Of a stretch of 64,000 nt of DNA, positions 10,500 through 20,689 are shown piece after piece. The stretch comes from Epiperipatus broadwayi. Lineage: Eukaryota > Onychophora > Udeonychophora > Euonychophora > Peripatidae. The notes beneath the pieces were generated by a model, which made no database searches, had not been told where the DNA came from, and saw only the letters and a list, made by a program, of their open reading frames with translations. How positions within the stretch are numbered: the stretch's first letter is position 1; the number at the start of each line of letters is the position of its first letter. Where the stretch lies: positions 372,001 to 436,000 of the forward strand of contig JAQFVV010006550.1 in the NCBI GenBank assembly GCA_028023455.1, in the 5' to 3' direction. Position numbers and translations under genes: made by a program.

Positions 10500-11110
10500 A
10501 CTGTGGTGGATTGAACTGTGCAATGTGTTATAGAATGGAAAGGGTCTTTTTTATATATTATCTCCACATGAAATCAGTGAAATGTAAATCCAAATGTTGA
10601 TATGCTATTGCCGTTGTTTTTTTATTTCACCATTTGACCAAATCCCATAGTCTTTTAATATATGTGCACACTGGTTGAGAATCAAAAAAAGTTATATGTA
10701 TGATTAACTGCAAAGTATTCACAACCGGCATCTCACAATTCCTTTGTTTTGTAAGCTTTCCAGTATTCTACGTAAATTGCACATTCCTCCTCCATATTTT
10801 CTTTGATGGCTTGCATGAGAAGGATTGCAAAACTGACTTTAATTTTAATTATAAAATTATAAAATATTCCTCCTTTTCTCTACAAATTCCACTAAATATT
10901 CATTGTTTTGGAAGTAGTCTGACAACCTGATTATTGAATTTCATAAAGAGGCGTTCACCAATCTAAGCTATTTTCTCTGGACCTTTGATTTTCCATCTCT
11001 CTGCATAACAACCTCCATGCACACACTTTATGTAGATAGTTTTTTCTGATCAACTACAGTGGTGGCCATTTTCAGCTGATCATCACATTATTCGACAAAT
11101 GTCAATTGTC
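10500..11110 (-). pseudogene. Merlin/ISXO2-like DDE transposase remnant
   Basis: Minus-strand translation gives KIKGPEKIA, stop, IGERLF (about 10945-10990), then LLPKQ, stop, IFSGICREKEEYFII (about 10880-10915), YWKAYKTKEL and CEYFAVNHTYNF (about 10690-10770), and after a frameshift PVCTYIKRLWDLVKW (about 10620-10680). These correspond in order to the ISXO2-like domain of IS1595 and eukaryotic Merlin transposases: 'GPGKIVEIDE', 'WVFGGICRETGE', 'W.AY..L', 'VNHS.NF' and 'GAHTNTIE.LW..VK'. The first catalytic Asp of the 'IDE' motif is replaced by Gly, and stops and frameshifts are present, so the enzyme is dead. Inverted repeats were not identified. Merlin elements move DNA by cut-and-paste. Confidence 0.75.
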
Positions 11111-11150
11111 ATGACCAGCTATATATGAAGCATAGCACAGTTACAAACTT

Positions 11151-11258
11151 AATTCTTTTTTTTCTCATGTGTCATAGCATCATTCGGGAAGTGAACCCGC
11201 TAACCCAGGACAATTGCTTGTAAAGCTGATGTCACTGACCTCTTGACCATCAATTCTT
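11151..11258 (-). mobile_element. tRNA-derived SINE
   Basis: The minus strand has GATGGTCAAGAGGTCAGTGA (A-box region), AAGCAATTGTCCTGGGTTAG, the B-box-like GGGTTCACTTCCCG and the TGATGCTATGACACATG end. A 7-bp duplication AATTCTT lies at 11151-11157 and 11252-11258. Same family as the copies at 9143 and 52178. Confidence 0.7.
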
Positions 11259-12756
11259 GACAAAAATGGTTTAATACACAATTAATAGGATTAGCACAGT
11301 CTTGGTCTCTTCAGTGTTGCCAATAATATTATTTGAGGAGTTTAACACCACATTTCCTTATAAATGGCTACTTTTTGAGGCAATTTGTAGAATAACACTG
11401 TCATTGTTTATCAGAAGTATGGATATGCATTTTCATATTATGGTCATTGTCATGCAATTTTTATGACTAAAGTCAATATTTCTGGAGGAAATTGATTGCT
11501 TCTTCTTCTGAAGCAGGTACTTCCTATATTTTTATACTCATTTTTTTAAAAAATGACTGAAATTACAAAATTTTTTAAATCACAAATGATAAACTTTTAA
11601 AAATCACAGAAGACATCGCTGAAAAATCTGTAAAATAATCACCCTATTTAGCACAGACAACCTAATAGTCCAAAAGACAGTGATAGCACAAAATCTCACA
11701 GGCACCATGTTTTTTTAATCTCACAGTGCCCACATACATATCTTAATTGTTGACATGGATTAGTCAAGCCAGTATTTTGGTCACCATGTCATCATAGACT
11801 TAAACTTTGAATAAATATTAGCAGACAAAAACATCATCAGAGTAATACATCGTAGCAGGACTAATACCAAAGTACCGAATTCACCAAACAGGAAATGCAT
11901 CTGTCAATTTACGTATAATTTTAAGAATTTTATTAACAATTCTGATAACCACTGCTGAATTCAAACATAGTTTTTCAAAGCTTAAAATAATAAAAAACAA
12001 TTTAAGATCCATTATGGCACAAGAAAGACGATCCAACCTAATGTTGCTTTTCATAAAAAATAAATTATGCAACTATTTAAATTTAAGTGAGATTATATAA
12101 CAATTTTCTGAAATTAAGGAAAATAAATTTATATTAATTTTTATATATATATATATTAATGTATTATAAGTTAATTATTACTATTCACATACGAATAAAT
12201 GTTATATATGCTTTTTACTTGTATTAAAAATTACATTTTATTTCTTTATTCTTTTTATTTACTGCCTGCCTCCCCACTCCATATTTGTGCCCGGGGGGCC
12301 TCAACATCCAAAGGGTGGCACTGGTTGCAGATATTAATGAGTATTAGTTATTTATCAAATCTCAAAATCTAGAACTAAGTATAATTATATTAACATTATC
12401 TTAATAGGAGGTTTAGAAACACAGTAGTTGATATTTTGATTTTTTAGCAAAATTATTTTAGCAACAAGATATAGACAATTAATTGAATAGAAGAGAGTAT
12501 TACAATGTAAAGAATTTAGTCCTGCTGTTAAAAATTTTCATAAACAAGCAAATGAAGTAAATTTAATACCTACCACATGCAGATTTACAAGATTATCAAA
12601 TGTTGCAGAATTAAAAATTAATCTTACAAAAAGTCAGAAGTAAAATTATTTAAAGTAAAACAAATATGATTATTGAATTGTCTAATTTTTTAATTCGTGA
12701 AACATAGCATAATGTTCAATAGTATTTGGACTGACTGTGCTTGTATAATATCATTT
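11259..12756. other. AT-rich sequence, no gene recognised
   Basis: I found no gene or clear element. A small GC-richer patch (about 12262-12315, including CCCGGGGGGCC) stands out from the AT background but carries no recognisable motif. Confidence 0.4.
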
Positions 12757-13005
12757 ATCATCATCATCAACCATTACCAATCCACTGCAGGATGAAGGTA
12801 TCTCCAAGTTCAATCAATCTTTTCTTATCTTTAGTTTCTCTTCTCCACATCACCCCTGCACACTTTCTTATTTCATCCATCCATCTCACATGTGGTCTCT
12901 CTCTGGGTCTTTTACAACTTTTGGAATCCAGTTTAAAATTTCAATTGTCCCTCTATTATAATCTCTTCTAGCAATATGCCCAGCCCAACTCCACTTCAAT
13001 CTTTA
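12757..13005 (-). pseudogene. LINE-A 3'-end fragment
   Basis: The + strand matches 1970-2215 closely: a GAT/ATG-type tail, CAATCCACTGCAGGATGAAG, CACCCCTGCACACTTTC, CATCTCACATGTGGTCTC, then CCCAGCCCAACTCCACTTCA. It stops abruptly at about 13005, where repeat family H starts. Only the last 80 or so codons of the LINE protein are represented, with indels. Confidence 0.8.
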
Positions 13006-13073
13006 TGTAAATAAAGATTAATATTTGTACTATGTAAATATGTACAGACAGTATATTATTATTTTTTCCTAGG

Positions 13074-13107
<34 letters not shown>

Positions 13108-13640
13108 CCTTATTGTATAATCCTACTTTGGAAAATCTGCATATGTCAATCATGTGTTTAAAAAAAGAGCATATGGCATTATTGCTCAGTTCATAAGAAG
13201 TCGGACGCTATATCAACTTTGTCAAATCGTTCAGGGTAATCATGCATTAAATGTATATTATGCAAACGAGGAACAATTAATTATAATTGGATTATTGTAT
13301 AAAATACCTATTAGGATTTATGAACAGGTTAATTATTCCTTATGAAGAGGCTAATGTTGATTATAAAGATGTTAATATATGCATATGAAGAAGCTAATAT
13401 GTGTAATAAATAGCTAACAGGTTAATTATTCCTTATGAAGAGGCTAGTGTTGATTATAAAGATGTTAATATATGCATATGAAGAAGCTAATATGTGTAAT
13501 AAATAGCTAATAAGTGCATGATGAAATCTAATGTGCTCAATAAAGATATAATCAAATATAATGAACTGTGAAGGAGTTAATAAGTGTCAGTGTGTTTCAT
13601 ATATTACAAAGGGAGTTAATAGGCTGCATAATGGTGTTTT
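13006..13640 (+). repeat. Repeat family H, containing a 93-bp tandem duplication
   Basis: The stretch shares long words with 16930-17335 (GGAAAATCTGCATA, AATTGGATT-TTGTAT, GAAGGAGTTAATAAGTG, GTATAATGAACTGTGAA). A 93-bp unit starting ACAGGTTAATTATTCC is duplicated (13324 and 13417). Both H copies follow a LINE-A 3' region, which may mean an older composite. A 63-codon open stretch at 13154-13345 has no recognised domain. Confidence 0.6.
13074..13110. repeat. (AT)n within a palindrome
   Basis: GGAAAATATAT runs through alternating AT into ATATATTTTCC, so the whole block is self-complementary. Confidence 0.85.
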
Positions 13641-13654
13641 TGTTATAATGGATT

Positions 13655-14650
13655 TATGTTAAACCACTAGACATCACATGATCACCATTCTTTATGCTTA
13701 TACAAGCTGTTTACACAGAGGCTAAATTCTCCATGCAGTAGTGCCACTCAGTTCAAGCCAGAGTAATCAATGGATACAAAGTTTGTGCACAAAATCTCTA
13801 TCTAGTGCCTACTCATCCAATATCCCCAATCTAGTTTCTAGCTTGTGGCTTTCATCAGTGAGGAGTCTTGGATGTGAGAGCACTGCACCTAGGTCTTAGG
13901 ATCTAATGCAATCCTCCAGCAGCCATTTTTACCTTATTAGCTGACTACAAAACTTTGAATCCAAAATGAAAACACAATAACATTTTCAATTCAAGCTCAT
14001 TAGCTTGTATACTCATATAGATCTAAACTAAGTTCAGAATCCATATTTTTTGGTGTTTTTGCTCTCAAAGACAGAAGAAAGCCACAAGCTAGAAATTAGT
14101 CTTGGGATATCGGATGACTAGACACTACATAGAGATTTTATGCATAAATTTTCTTGCATCCATTAATTACTCTAGCTTACACTGAGTGGCACTACTGTAT
14201 AGAGATTTTAGTCTCTGTGTAAACAACTTGTGTAAACATAAAGAATGGTGATCATGTGATGTTTATTGGTTAAATACGAATCTTGTCTAATAGGATTATG
14301 ATGATGGTTGTTATTAAAGAACTAAAGACACCAAAAAGTATGAATACTGAACTGAATCTATGACCTAATGAGCTTGAATTGAAAACAATATTGTGTTTTC
14401 ATTTTGACTCAAAGCTTTATGTTAGCTAATAAGGTAAAAAGTGACTGCTGGAAGATTGTGTTAGATCCTAAGATCTAGGTGCAGTGCTCTCAGATCCAAG
14501 GCTCCTTACTGATGAAAACGACAAGCAAAAAATGGAATATTGGATGAATAGACACTAGATAGAGATTTTATGCACAAACCTTTTTGCATCTATTGATTAC
14601 TCTGGCTTGCACCGAATGACACTACTGTATGGAGAGTTTAACCTCTGTAT
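13655..14650. mobile_element. Family C hammerhead repeat, composite of minus then plus units
   Basis: The left part (13655-14055) is a minus-strand unit with the ribozyme at 13823-13864. At about 14057 orientation switches and a plus-strand stretch runs to about 14650. It contains two equivalent ribozyme positions (about 14066-14107 and 14503-14545), whose cleavage positions are about 433 bp apart. The plus part is therefore roughly 1.3 tandem units. Words such as CCTCCAGCAGCCA, AATCTAGTTTC and ATCACATGATCACCATTCTTTATGCTTA match the other C copies. All three ribozymes are degenerate. Confidence 0.85.
13823..13864 (-). ncRNA. Hammerhead motif, family C, cleavage site altered
   Basis: The minus strand reads TCCTCA, CTGATGA, a 13-nt stem II region (AAGCCACAAGCTA), GAA, then ACTAGAT in place of ACTAGTC, then TGGGGA. 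Stem I (TCCTCA/TGGGGA) pairs fully, but the A15.1-U16.1 pair and cleavage nucleotide are changed. Confidence 0.5.
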
Positions 14651-14665
14651 ATGGATATATGTTTC

Positions 14666-14667
14666 TA

Positions 14668-14701
<34 letters not shown>

Positions 14702-14704
14702 ATG
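14666..14704. repeat. (AT)n(GT)n microsatellite
   Basis: An alternating TA run passes into TGTGTGTGTGTATG. Confidence 0.9.
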
Positions 14705-15824
14705 TTTTGTAGTTATTCTAGAAAAGAAGTATGAAGAACTTGAATAAATTAATATGCCCTGCAGTAAAATTATATTTGTCTACTGAGCATGTGTAGAAAG
14801 TGACACACACATGTAAAAGTTTATTTATAAACATCTATGTTAAAATAACAATAACACTAAAATAGAAATTCTATGCAAGAGAGAATAGGAAGCAAAAATA
14901 GTAAACAGTGTGAATAATGCCCGTATTCTAACGGACATAAATATATTTGAACAGAAACTGACTGTGGAAGAAGATAGTGAAGTAGGTTTGTCAATATAAT
15001 GTTATAAAATCTAGATGAAAATTAGTAACAAATGTAAGAAGAAATCACCACTCTGAAAACTGATATCGTTGCCACAGTTGTAAATGGAAATAAGTTAGAT
15101 ATACATAGAAAGGTGAGTGTACCTGTGAAATTAAATTCTGAAACTAAATTTTTATCACTATATATTGTCAATAAAAATTTTATCCCATTACTAGGGAAAG
15201 ATTATTACATCCTTTGGAAATTCATATAAATTCTGTTAAGAGAGTACAAGTGGGAGCTAAAGTAAAAGCAATAAAAATATGGAATGATATGGGAATAGAA
15301 AATTGCAGGCATTTTTAGACCTCTTGAGCACCTTTGAGAGCTCTCTTAAAAGAAAGTCTCATATGCTATTACTGTTATATAAATTATTGGAAAGATAAAA
15401 GCATTGAATATTGTCTGAAGAATAGGGTTTATTCTTTCAGAACATTAATTATCTTCTTACATCTGAGCATGTGTTCATCTTATCTCATTGTGGTCATCCA
15501 GGAGCTGTCCAAAAATCAATTTGACATTTGAAATGCCTACACCTAATCCACACTGGATCAATGAATGGATATATATATTTTTAGTAGTTACAGACTCATA
15601 TTCATGGTCTATTAAATATAAATTGTCAAAAATACTTAAGCTGAAAGTACTATGAGAGTACTGAAAGAGATCTTCTGAAAGAGATCTTCATAAATCATAG
15701 TTATTCCAAGACTTTTGTACATAAGAATGGAACTTGATTTGCATTTCAGCACTTTAAAATATATCTTACTGTTAAGAAAATACACAATGTGCTTACCTGA
15801 CCATATAATTTTTTTGGTAAAAAT
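14705..15824. other. AT-rich sequence, no gene recognised
   Basis: Open stretches such as 15334-15531 have no recognisable motif. No structured repeat was seen. Confidence 0.4.
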
Positions 15825-16300
15825 AATTTAATACTAAAAGAAAATGTGACTATGTGTTGAAAAGCAAGGTTTTTAATAAATGTGTTTTACTAGTTCTTAC
15901 TTGTAAATTTGAGACTTGGGCACTTAATAGAAGAGTAATACAGAAACTTCAGACTAAAGTATGGAGATATGCATGTTAGGAATAGCAACACGAGATCGAA
16001 AATGCAATATATGGGTTACAGAACAAATGGGTGTTACTAACATCATAGAAATAATTAAAAAATTGAAGTGGAGTTGGGATGGACATATTGTTTGAAGAGA
16101 TGGTAATAGATTGAGAATTTAAATCTTAAACTGGATTCTAAAATATTGTAAAAGACCCAGAATGAGACCACAAATGAGATAGATGAAATAGGAAAGTGTG
16201 CAGGAATGATGAGGAGAAAAGAGGCTAGAAGTCAGACTAGATGGAATGAACTTGGAGAGACCTTCATCTTGCAGTGGATTGATAATGGTTGACAATGATG
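15825..16300 (+). pseudogene. LINE-A 3'-end fragment
   Basis: DNA words match 26860-27335: GTTTTTAATAAATGTGTTTTA, GAGACTTGGGCACTTAATAG, ATGGAGATATGCATG, AAATTGAAGTGGAGTTGG and the closing CTTGCAGTGGATTGATAATGG followed by a (GAT)n tail. Multiple stops and indels interrupt it. The element continues the same 3'-end pattern as the other copies. Confidence 0.8.
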
Positions 16301-16629
16301 ATGATGATAATTCTGAGTATAATAGTCTTTCAGTTTTACAGAGAAAGCAAGTTCAACTCTTAAAATCTATAGTGAGAAAAAAAATGCTAAAAAATATTAC
16401 AGAAGCATTATTAGATGTTATGTTTAATGAGCACTTCATTCCATGTACAGCTACTAATAAGACACTAATGAAATTGTTAATGCACAGAAAATTATGTACC
16501 CATCATTCTAAATTATTATCTCTAACAAATGAAAATGCAAAATACTTCATGGATTATGAGCATTTTAAATGTAGAAGAAAGCAGTTGGATATGCGATATT
16601 TCAAAAATATAAATGGCTATCAGGAATAA
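16246..16629 (+). CDS. Unassigned 127-codon open frame
   Basis: The first 22 codons lie in the LINE-A 3' end and its GAT tail, read out of frame, so they are not a real N-terminus. The rest (about residues 23-127) is lysine- and asparagine-rich with LQRKQVQLLKSIVRKKM and a cysteine/histidine-containing middle (LCTHHSKLL). I recognise no family. The length is unusual for this AT-rich background, so it may be a relic of another mobile-element protein. It may also be chance. No promoter or splice context was identified. Confidence 0.2.
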   Translation: MNLERPSSCSGLIMVDNDDDDNSEYNSLSVLQRKQVQLLKSIVRKKMLKNITEALLDVMFNEHFIPCTATNKTLMKLLMHRKLCTHHSKLLSLTNENAKYFMDYEHFKCRRKQLDMRYFKNINGYQE

Positions 16630-16929
16630 TATTGAAAATCTTACTTCAGAAAATTAGATTGCTACAAATGGATCATGGTAAATATATTTAAAAGGCATAT
16701 AGACAATTTAAGACCTTGTGAAAGTGAATAATCCAATACTGAGAATATTAATACTATGACAGCAAAGAATAATGAAAAGTTTATTGAGCAGAAAGAAAAC
16801 CAAACTGTGAATTTCAATCAAGTTGAAGCAAATGATTATATCAGGGATTAAACCAGTTGAGGATCATGTTACATTAAGCAAGCCAGTAGAAGAGACTGTA
16901 TCTTCACAAGAAGAGGTAGAAAGATTTTT

Positions 16930-17332
16930 CTCTAGAAGAGAGTAGGAGGAAAGAGTAGTCTGCCTGTGTGTAATGTAAATAAGAATTATTTTTACTATGT
17001 AAATACAGTTAGTTCATGAATAAATAATCTCCTTATTGTATTAAACTACTCTAGAAAATCTGCATACATTTAAATGTAAATTATACAATTGGATTCTTGT
17101 ATGTAAACTTCTGCTAGGAATTATGAATAGGCTAATATGTGCATATGAAAAAAACATTGTGCCTATAAAAAAGCTAAGGTGTCTAATTAAAGGTTTCATA
17201 TATGAGTTCTGAAGGATAATGTGCTCAATAAAAGTCTATTAAAGTATAATGAACTGTGAAAAAGCTTAATAAGTGTATGATTCACATATTACAATGACAG
17301 TTAATGGATTGTGTAATGATATTATAATAAAT
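16930..17332 (+). repeat. Repeat family H, second copy
   Basis: Colinear with 13006-13640 (TAAATACAG-TAG, ACTCTAGAAAATCTGCATA, AATTGGATTCTTGTAT, TATAATGAACTGTGAAAAAG, TTACAATGACAGTTAATGG) but without the 93-bp duplication. Confidence 0.6.
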
Positions 17333-18054
17333 TTCTAAAAAACTTGTAATGTTCAATATAGTCACAAAAGATAAATTGAACTATAAAGAAATTTTAAATG
17401 CACTGAGCCAGCTTTGGCATATTGCTGTCAGAATCATAGGTCTGAATAATGTACAGATAAAAATAGGCCTTTATATCAGCATATTTCACTATGTATATTA
17501 AACTTGGTATGTAAGTGAAGCAATTAGATGTTCCATTTTTTTCAATAATAGAACAGAGGAATCTTTTTCATTGATGGAATGTGGATCCCTTGCAATAGGC
17601 CAAGCCTCTTTATATTTTTTCTATCATCTCTCTCATCATATGCTGTTTTTACATTGCAGAGTGAAAGGGTGTGATCCATAATAAGCCCATGTTTGAAAAA
17701 AGATCAACGTATGTTCGCAACTTTGGTTAGATTTATTGTATATGCCAATAGGGATGATAGGAAAAGAAAATATAAAGATACTTGGGTTATTGCAAGGAAT
17801 CCACGTCCAATCAACAAAAAGCTTCGTGTATCTTCTTATTGAAAAAATGGAACATTTAAATTGCTTCATTTACATATTGACCCTAAATGACATATTTTAT
17901 CACACTAATATAAAGACATATTTCTAACAGCACATTTTTATCCAGCACTATGATTTTGGTAGTCATCTGCCAAAGCTGACTTAGTGCATTTAAGATTATC
18001 TTATAGTTTGATTTACCTTTTCAGATTACCTTGAACATTACAAGTTTGTTAGAA
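17333..18054. mobile_element. 722-bp foldback element with long inverted arms
   Basis: The left end TTCTAAAAAACTTGTAATG matches the complement of the right end CATTACAAGTTTGTTAGAA. Similarity continues inward: AATGCACTGAGCCAGCTTTG on the left, and TGCAAGGAATCCACGTCCAA paired with an inverted TGCAAGGGATCCACATTCCA. Each arm is about 320-350 bp around a short centre near 17640-17700. The translated arms look protein-like but I could not assign a transposase. No hammerhead core was seen. The target-site duplication is unresolved. Confidence 0.65.
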
Positions 18055-18839
18055 TTATAAAATTATATGCAAAAAGTATATACTACTGAATATTATCATA
18101 GATTTATGTTTCTAATATAGATACATGTCTCACAATCATACCTGAATGAAAGTATACAAAACTTTTTTCAATTAGTATACAATCAGTGTATGTATGAAAT
18201 GGCATGTATATGCAAGAGTTTATTTATCCATAGTAGAAATTTCTACTAAATTCTCTTATTATTTCCTAGTAGTTATTCTTTTCTTATTTGCTATTGATAT
18301 TAAATAAATTTATTTTGCTACAATAAACTTGTACTTAAATTTATTCAAAACTTACTAATGCTGCATGACTGGTATTCAAGAATGATCGGAATGTAGCCGC
18401 ACATAAAATGAATACTTGTACTCATTGTAATCAATGCACAGATTTAGGCTTATGTTGAACAGACATCATGTCTGCCAATCATTTCTAATCCTTTTATACA
18501 ATTATGTTAAAAGTATAATAGTTAAAATCCTATGGTTTATACATGAAATAACTTGATTTTCTAGGTATACCATGAAGTCACAAGGCTAGATTGTGTTCGA
18601 GTAAAAAGGTGCCTGTAGTTCCATCTGTGAATCAATGTACGTGTTGTATAGCAACATAAGAGATCATATCCAAAAAAGTCCAGATAGTTGGTTGACACAT
18701 TGTAATATGTACTTTCTCCACTAGATGCCTCATGTGGAGACCCTCTTGCATCAGTCTGTTAACCAGCATCATCAAGAAAGTCATGGAGCTGTGTAGTAAT
18801 TTTATTTTGTTAAGTACATCTTGCTTATTTGTTTATTTT
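18055..18839. other. AT-rich sequence, no gene recognised
   Basis: No clear repeat or coding trace. The last part (18570-18839) may be the 5' part of the mariner remnant that follows, but motifs are too weak to place. Confidence 0.35.
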
Positions 18840-19480
18840 TATGATGGCTGAAATGTTGAGACAGCATGAAATTCTCTTTTCTGCTATCAAGAAAATGGAA
18901 CTGTAAACAGTTGCAATGCTGAAACAGTTTACAAGAAAACTGTTCTAGGGCAAACCCCAAGTTTACAAGCTGTTTATTGGCAGAGTTCAAATTCAGTACA
19001 ACCCCAAAAGCATGGTGTGAAGTCCAATGTCAATAAAGTAAAGTTCAATGTGAAGATGGTGATAATTTTTTTTGACACAAATGCCAATATTTACTCAGAT
19101 TTTTTTGGTAACGATGAGGCATTTTACTGACATATTCAGAAATATTCACATGATGCGGTGAAATGAAAATGTTCTGATTTATGGCAAAGTGGGAGTGGTA
19201 ATTTCATTATGACAATGTATCAGCTCACAAAGTTTTGAGTATAAAACAATTTTTACCAAAAACAGCATTTGTCAGTTTATCCATCCACCATCTTTACTCA
19301 TTCTCACTCAATGTAACTTCTTTTTTGTCTCTGAATAGATAAATACCTCAAAAAATATTTTGCAGTCATGGAAGAGATGATGAAAAAAGACAAAGGCATT
19401 AAAAGGTATCACATTGCAAGCATTTCAGGACCACTTCAAAAAGTGAGAAGTATATTTAGAAGAATGCATTTCTGAATATC
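18840..19480 (+). pseudogene. mariner-like transposase remnant with internal loss
   Basis: Two separated pieces are recognisable. The first (about 18880-19040) gives KKMEL, stop, TVAMLKQF and then QVYKLFIGR, resembling the N-terminal helix-turn-helix of mariner transposases (KTA.E...ML...YG, then VYKW..RF). The second (about 19190-19480) gives HYDNVSAHKVLSIKQFL, then a degraded SLNVTSFL part, and finally ALKGITLQAFQDHF and YLEECISE. This matches the mariner C-terminus ('HHDNAP.HTA', 'LAPCDFFLFP', 'AL..I....FQ..F..W...L..CI'). The Asp of the DN pair is a catalytic residue. Stops and frameshifts are numerous. Confidence 0.6.
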
Positions 19481-19860
19481 CCTATTCTCAGTCTGGTATC
19501 CAGGTTTGGCTGTCATTAGTGAAATGCTAAGACATTCAGGTATTAGATTTAAAAATACAAGGTAAAGCCCCAGAATTTATCTAATAGTTATTTATTAAGT
19601 AGAAAATCTGAAATTTTCAGACATCCATAGATCTTCAAATCCAGCTATCTAACTTAAATATCTGGGGCTTGACCTGATATTTTTAAATCCAATACCTGAG
19701 TGTCCTAGCACAGTCTAGAGGATAGGGATATTCAGAAAAGCTTGTTAAGAACTATTAGTATGCTCATTATATAACATTTGTAGTACAAGCTTATTAAATT
19801 AAATCATGTGATATATGACTTGATTTTCTTGCAATTTCTAGAATGCATTGTATCAAATAT
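19470..19860. mobile_element. Family D repeat, degenerate foldback copy
   Basis: Words shared with 46530-47420 include AGTAGAAAATCTGAAATTTTC, CAGACATCCAT, ATCCAGCTATCTAACTTAAAT, TACAAGCTTATTAAATT and TCATGTGATATATGACTTGA. The left (minus) and right (plus) ribozyme positions are both deleted or changed beyond function (CTAATGACAGCC on the left; GTCTAGAGGATAGGG on the right). Its left edge abuts the mariner remnant. Confidence 0.7.
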
Positions 19861-20455
19861 ATAGTACTTTGAAGGAGATTCAATTTACTACACCCAAAAA
19901 TAAATTTACAATATTTTATCACAAGATTCCATTATTGGGTGGTTTCATATCATAGTTCCATTACACACCACACAATTTTAAGGATTGAATGTGTCTCAAT
20001 CATGAGTGATGACAGAAACTATTGACAGTATGTTTCATAACCCTGTTATTGCCATTATAAATAGTGAACACGTGAAAATGATTTTGTAACTCATGGTTTC
20101 ATTGCTATATAGAATTTAATTATTTTATGTTTCCTTAGAAAATTTACCCAATTGAGAACAAAATTTAATGCGATCATGTTGTTCTGGTATGGGTGAAAGT
20201 AATAAGCACACTACACATTTCATGTTATGACATGTAATACAAACAATGTATCTTAAAGCTTTTGTGATGAACAGCTAAACAATGTAATAACTACACAATG
20301 CATGCATTGATTTAAAGATCCCTTTGTAGATAGCTTAGATAACCAATGTAATTTAGTGGCTTTTATTTTACAAAACTGAAGTATTTTCAAAATTTTGGCT
20401 ATATATATATGAATTTCCTTGCTTACACTTAACATATATTATTAGTAGTACTTTT

Positions 20456-20592
20456 CAACCCCATATAATAGAGCTTAAATAATTAATGGGATTAGTTTTT
20501 AACCCCATATAATAGAGCTTAAGTAATTAATGGGAGCAGTTCTTAACCTCATATTCTTAACCTCATATAATAGAGCTTAAGTAATTAATGAA
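20456..20592 (+). repeat. Minisatellite, about 57 bp x 2.5
   Basis: ACCCCATATAATAGAGCTTA followed by AATTAATGGG recurs three times. The last unit includes a small duplicated CTTAACCTCATAT. Confidence 0.85.
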
Positions 20593-20689
20593 CACTAGAT
20601 GGCAGTACCATTAGTGTAAAACTAGATTGGTTGGGGATCAGAATAAGGACTGGTGTGATGAAATAGAAAAAGTGGCAAATAGGGTTTTA

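Noticed and set aside
17636-17927. Overlapping open frames on both strands
   Set aside because: They run through the palindromic arms of the foldback element; the similarity of the two peptides reflects the inverted repeat.
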